This document shows, one piece after another, positions 59,611 through 64,000 of a stretch of DNA of 64,000 bases. Every line of letters starts with the position of its first letter. Position 1 is the first letter of the stretch. A program made the position numbers and the translations under genes. Origin of the DNA: Rutpela maculata (Eukaryota > Arthropoda > Insecta > Coleoptera > Cerambycidae); contig OW386286.2 in the NCBI GenBank assembly GCA_936432065.2, forward strand, positions 9,851,208 to 9,915,207, in the 5' to 3' direction. The notes under the pieces were generated by a model that was given only the letters and a program-made list of their open reading frames with translations, had not been told where the DNA came from and did no database searches.

Positions 59611-60184
59611 TTATAATTCGCCCGCTGTCTTGGATTCCTAAATTTTTACCAAAAATTCGTAACCCGCATCCCCGAAAATCCCCAGATATCGATTTTCATT
59701 CGAATAGGACCACAGATGACGAAATTCGTCCGCAATCTTGGATTCCTAAATTTTGACCAAAAATTCGTAACCCGCATCCCCGAAAACCTCCAGATATCGA
59801 TTTTCAGTCGAATAGGACCACAGATGACGAAATTCATCCGCCATCTTGGTTTCCTAAATTTTGACCAAAAATTCGTAACCCGCATCCCCGACAACCCCGA
59901 GGTATCGATTTTCAGCCAAATAGGACCATAGATGACGAAATTCGTCCACCATCTTGGATTCCTAAATTTTGACCAAAAATTCGTAACCCGCATCCCCGAC
60001 AACCCCGAGGTATCGATTTTCAGTCGAATAGGACCATAGATGACGAAATTCGTCCGCCATCTTGGAGTCTTAAATTTTGCCCAAAAATTCGTAAACCGCA
60101 TCCCCTAAAACCCCCCAGATATCGATTTTCAGTCGAATAGGACCATAGATGACGAAATTCGTCCGCCATCTTGGATTCCTAAAT
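59611..60184. repeat. 108-bp tandem repeat array, copy 3 (about 5.3 units)
   Basis: Anchors ATGACGAAATTC lie at 59716, 59824, 59932, 60040 and 60148, giving the same 108-bp period but two units fewer than copies 1 and 2. The minus strand is open across the array (59646-60101). Confidence 0.85.
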
Positions 60185-61118
60185 ATCTTAGCAGTATGAG
60201 ATTCCTCGGAAAACCTACGTCAGACTGGATTTTGAACCATAAACTTATCTCAGAAACTACCGTGAAAACCGAGCATAGCGCGTTGACTGGGACACCCTGT
60301 ACATTTTGCTTGGTAATAATTTCAAATAAATTGATTTCTGACCTAACTAAAAACCGAATTCAAATTTTCATAATAAAATTTGTAGGAGTGTTTATACAAA
60401 ACGGTCCTCTCTATTTGGCACCTTTTATTTATGTATTAACATTTTCAAGAATTTCATCTATTAAGTCATTCCTGTAAGATAAAATAATTTATAAATAAAT
60501 TTAAGATTACAATTACCAGAACTGCTAAATGCTTCCCTGGCAAGCATTCATTCGCGTCTGGTCTCCATGACAACAAGTTCCTCCCTAAAGTCTAAGAGCG
60601 TGTAAAGCTATGCGAATGCCGAGGCGAGTGCCATCTATTGACGGCAAAATTGGAAACTATTTATTGAATCTATGTTTGGAAATTAAGAGGTTATATTTTA
60701 TCCATGTAATTAATTAAGGACTATCTAGGGCGTCACGATTTCGTTTTTTGTAAATTCCAATTTTTCGACGTCAATTTTTTCGTTGATCACGTGTTTTTGA
60801 TTAAAACAAAAAATTAAAAACGTGACGAACTAGAATATATATTTTAATACATACGTACAAAATTTGAAGTTTCTATCTTCAAAAATAAGCCGAATAATTC
60901 GTTTCTTCATTTCACTGACCGCAGATTATACTCTTAAATGTACTTAATATTTACTTTTAAAATCAATTGCATTGTCATCAAGTCGACACAGATGACACAA
61001 AACTGTTTGGCAATATGCGCTCACACTGTGTGGTGAACCCGCGTGCAGTTATTTCCTGTGCTGTGCTGCCCTGTGCCGCCTGCGTCGTCTGCGTCTCAAT
61101 GTGCGCTTGGCCTAAGTG

Positions 61119-62080
61119 TGTGGCGCATGTTATTGTGTTTCTCTATGGAAACGGCGTTTGATTATTGAATTATATCTCTTTTATTTTCCTGCTGGTTTAA
61201 AATGAGTAGTGGTTATGCAGAATGACGTCACGAGTCGGCGAAGCGCTTTGTACTAAAATTCATTTTTTAACATTGAATATCTAATGATTGGATATACTTA
61301 TTAAGCTGAAATTTTAACAACTTATCTAGATGATCGATTTCTATTTAATGCCATAAAAAAATAACGAAAAAATAATTATCGGTAACAAGCCCGTTGTATT
61401 CGAGTTTTAAAACAGTTACTAAAACTAAAAGGTTATACTACAACTTGTAAAGCTATAGTACAATAGTGTAAGAGTTGCTAAACCTGCTCTTAAAACTCTT
61501 CTACAGCTAGTAATTTGTAAAGATATATCATAGTTGTACAGCGGTTAATAAGACCACAGTACAACTTGCAAGTTTTAGTACGGTTATAAAATAGCATCTA
61601 CAACTATTTTCATTCATCGTTTAAGTAACGTTTTACTTTTCTGTAATAATCTGTGGTATGTTTGTAGGGTTTAGAAATGTTTCTTACATTCTCGAGGCAT
61701 TTTTACAGAGATGTGCCGAGGAAACTTTCCATATTTGATAAAAGTCTATATAAGTCATGTAAATAATATAATTGTGTGCACTTATTTGGTATCAAAATGA
61801 AGCATGCATCATCACGAATCAGATTTCAGCATAAAATAACCTGTCAATGTACCCAGTGGAAAGTTAGAAGGAAAACTTCCTGGAAACTTTCGGAGTTTTT
61901 AAAACGGAAAGTTGTCTAATGATTCCGTTGACACCCGGCATAGCATTTAATCATATATACTTTCAATATTCATTAAGTACATTACAAAAAAAGAGATTAA
62001 CATAAATTAAAACAAACTTTTTTAGTTATTTACAGAACATTCTGACAACATAAATACAATGTTTATACAAACCACGCATC
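61119..62080. other. AT-rich intergenic stretch
   Basis: 61400-61620 has repeated TTGTAAAGMTATA, AGTACAA and TTAAAACT words like those in the CCCAAGGAACA family, but no ends were identified. No gene. Confidence 0.45.
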
Positions 62081-62088
62081 ATTTAGAT

Positions 62089-62292
62089 CAGTGGTTCCCA
62101 ACAAGATTTTTTCAAGGACCCCCTTATCAGTCGCTATACTGACAAGGACCCCTTAAAAGCTTAAATTCTTAAAATGAAGATTATGTAGAATCTACCACTG
62201 CAAGTCAAGTAAAATACAAAACAATTGAATATCTCAGTGACATTTCGCGGACCACCTCTAGGGGTCCGCGGACCACCTGTTGGGAATCCCTG
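62089..62292. mobile_element. 204-bp hAT MITE
   Basis: ATTTAGAT is repeated exactly at 62081-62088 and 62293-62300. The ends are CAGTGGTTCCCAACA and TGTTGGGAATCCCTG, a terminus common in hAT MITEs of animals. The interior has AAGGACCCC/GGGGTCC words. Non-coding. Confidence 0.92.
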
Positions 62293-62300
62293 ATTTAGAT

Positions 62301-64000
62301 AATGGAAATAGGTCAATACTTACAAAAGAAAAGATGCTTTCAAGTTAGCTGACGTTTTGTTAATTGGGTTGTTGACGAATTTTCAAAAATGGTGAAATAC
62401 GGTAGTGGAGGACTTAGTTTAGTTATATATTTAATTTGGAAGAAAAATTCTTAGCGCAACGTATTTTAAAAAATTGTTAAACTTCGACTATTTGAAGGTG
62501 CAGCGAAAACGGTAGTGACATCATAACGGCAGTTAGATGTGAACTTATAATCAGAACAAGTGAAGACGAATAAGTTGACATTGCTGACAAGAAAGAAAAT
62601 AACCTCATATGTCAAAAGTAAATTTGACATTTAGCTAGCAGTCATTGATGTTTGCAGTTATTGTTAATATTTTTTTACAAAACGACTAAGGCATATCTGT
62701 AAAAGCTAATTCTACTTGCGGTAGATATATTTATGGTCAGCGAATTTTTAAAAAGAGACGATCGTTTTGACATTGCAATGGTTAGAAGTGCAAAAGCTGC
62801 AAGGTACTTACGTTACAGCTGCCATAGACAGTACAAACTATTGTAATTTATGCAAGAACTTCCTTTATCTTATCTTATTAATATTACATAATATGTCTAA
62901 TATGTCTAATATGTATTTTATTATTTAATTTAGATGAATTTGTTAACTATTCTTTGTATTTTATTAAATATTTCCTTTTCATTGTTTTATTTCCTATTAA
63001 CTATATATATGCGTATCTAACTGAAAACAACAAAATAAGTTTATCTACTAAAGAAATTATTTAGGTATTATCCATTGATACTCACTTCTAAGAAGAGTCA
63101 GAATGAGACTTACGAAGATATCAAGAAAGGTCTGTATTATATCAAAAAATAATAAATAGGTAAGTACTTTATGCTAGTATCTATCTAAGCAATAAACAAT
63201 GATATGTATTTATAACACACATAATTTAAAGGGCATTTATAACTACAATCCAACGCATTCGTAGCCATTTCCGACCATAGATAAACGGTATAGGTATATA
63301 TATTTCCGACTGATTGTGTTCACCGACTTTAGACGATTTTCACAGTTCGTTTCATATAGTTTTTCAACGGCGAGTTTTTAAATTTCCTTTCTTAATTTAT
63401 TGATCATCCTAGTATTATGGGGCGTCTAGGGAGCTTCATAAATAATCAATAGCTAACAAAAACAACTGCACTTTATTCCAACATAAACTAAATAAAATAC
63501 ATAAAAGCAGATTAAAGCCATTTCCCTCCTTTTAGGAAGTCAAAGCATGAATAACATTCTAATCTAGAGCCGTTAAGAATACAGTAATACACCCTGCTTT
63601 ATCCACCAGTTTGGCGGGTAATCTAAATTTGTAACAGCTAGAACGCCACACAAGTCTTGTAATGCGGCCGTTTTTCCTACAACATAAACCCATATTAAAA
63701 ATCAAATTCCTACATTAAGATACAACTTACCACAAATAAAACGCTTAGAATACATTGTAATTTGTTACTTTACTTGACATTGAAATGGTCTCCACAATAA
63801 GAAGACTTGGTCCTTCTCTGGTGGCTTTGAATCATTCATTATTACGTTCAGCGTTTATTATTGGAACACAACAGTTTTTCTGGTGAATTGGTGGTATTAT
63901 TTACACAGTACGGCAGAAAATACTATCTGTATTTATATTTATCCATAACTAGATGCTGTTAAACTATACCGAATTGTAACCTATGAACGTCAGTTGAATT
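62301..64000. other. AT-rich right flank
   Basis: No gene, RNA or mobile element was recognised with confidence. A short tandem of TAATATGTC occurs at 62887-62912. Confidence 0.5.

Larger units (their letters stand above)
56217..60299. mobile_element. TA-bounded element inside TTAA copy 3
   Basis: CAGGGTGTCC at 56217 and GGACACCCTG ending at 60299 have TA on both sides. It occupies the same position as in the other two copies. Confidence 0.75.
55895..60937 (+). mobile_element. TTAA-bounded composite element, copy 3
   Basis: It has the same TTAAGAGTATAATCTG ... CAGATTATACTCTTAA ends with TTAA at both edges. At 5,043 bp it is about 226 bp shorter than copies 1 and 2, almost all explained by two fewer 108-bp units. 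It shows many single-base and small indel differences from the other two, which are nearly identical to each other. It is in the same orientation as copies 1 and 2 but is flanked by unrelated sequence. The right inner end reads CCGCAG, making its terminal inverted repeat more perfect than in copies 1 and 2 (CCGCAA). Confidence 0.87.
55449..61118. mobile_element. Terminal-inverted-repeat element hosting TTAA copy 3
   Basis: Left CACTGCCCTATAAGG, then TCAAGCGCACATTGAGACGC and an ACGACGCAGG block. The right end, read inverted, gives CACTTAGGCCAAGCGCACAT and TGAGACGCAGACGACGCAGG. Inverted identity is about 60 bp. CACT at both tips recalls CACTA-type elements, but the target duplication could not be settled. 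The element's own sequence is only 55449-55894 and 60938-61118. The minus-strand frame at 55603-55845 is not recognised. Confidence 0.6.

Noticed and set aside
63060..63145. Possible small exon reading YYPLILTSKKSQNETYED with acceptor- and donor-like edges
   Set aside because: Short, not recognised, and no neighbouring exons found.

Overview
This window is AT-rich animal DNA, almost certainly from an insect and probably a beetle. It carries a juvenile hormone epoxide hydrolase (JHEH) gene, found in arthropods. Its mobile elements (THAP-like and SWIM/DDE transposase remnants, Tc1/mariner, hAT, non-LTR) are of kinds common in beetle genomes. Genes are split by GT-AG introns of up to about 7 kb. 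Most of the window is transposable element sequence, often nested.

Layout: 1-9060 is a nest of elements: hAT (712-8220, 8-bp target duplication) > second hAT (824-7695, its own 8-bp duplication) > a 5.27-kb TTAA-bounded element (1530-6798) > a TA-bounded element (1841-6159) > a 1.2-kb repeat (2082-3301). Next come a broken TE-associated gene (8233-9057), three copies of a T/C-rich repeat family, a 30-bp minisatellite, and the isolated first coding exon of a JHEH paralogue (12157-12342, minus). A second copy of the TTAA element, nearly identical to the first, lies at 13432-18699.

20441-35530 (minus) is a complete five-exon JHEH gene of 457 codons. All expected catalytic positions are present, with Asp in place of the usual Glu as the charge-relay acid. 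Its introns hold several fold-back elements and a decayed Tc1/mariner transposon. Upstream lie two more 8-bp-TSD-type elements, a (TA)n tract beside a triplicated palindromic arm, and a hAT element (39637-40700).

41276-49044 (plus) holds five coding exons of Hps4, the BLOC-3 subunit. The C-terminal exon was not found. Its introns contain a Jockey-like non-LTR fragment and a MITE-like element.

49045-64000 holds a dispersed repeat, a broken DDE/SWIM transposase, a small two-exon THAP-like gene (52573-53211, minus), a fold-back element carrying coding remnants, a third and older TTAA element (55895-60937) inside yet another terminal-inverted-repeat element, and a 204-bp hAT MITE (62089-62292). 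The two host genes do different jobs: JHEH degrades juvenile hormone at the ER, and Hps4 acts in lysosome-related organelle biogenesis. The most unusual item is the TTAA-bounded composite element: three independently inserted copies, no transposase, an older TA-bounded element inside each, and an internal 108-bp tandem array that varies in copy number.
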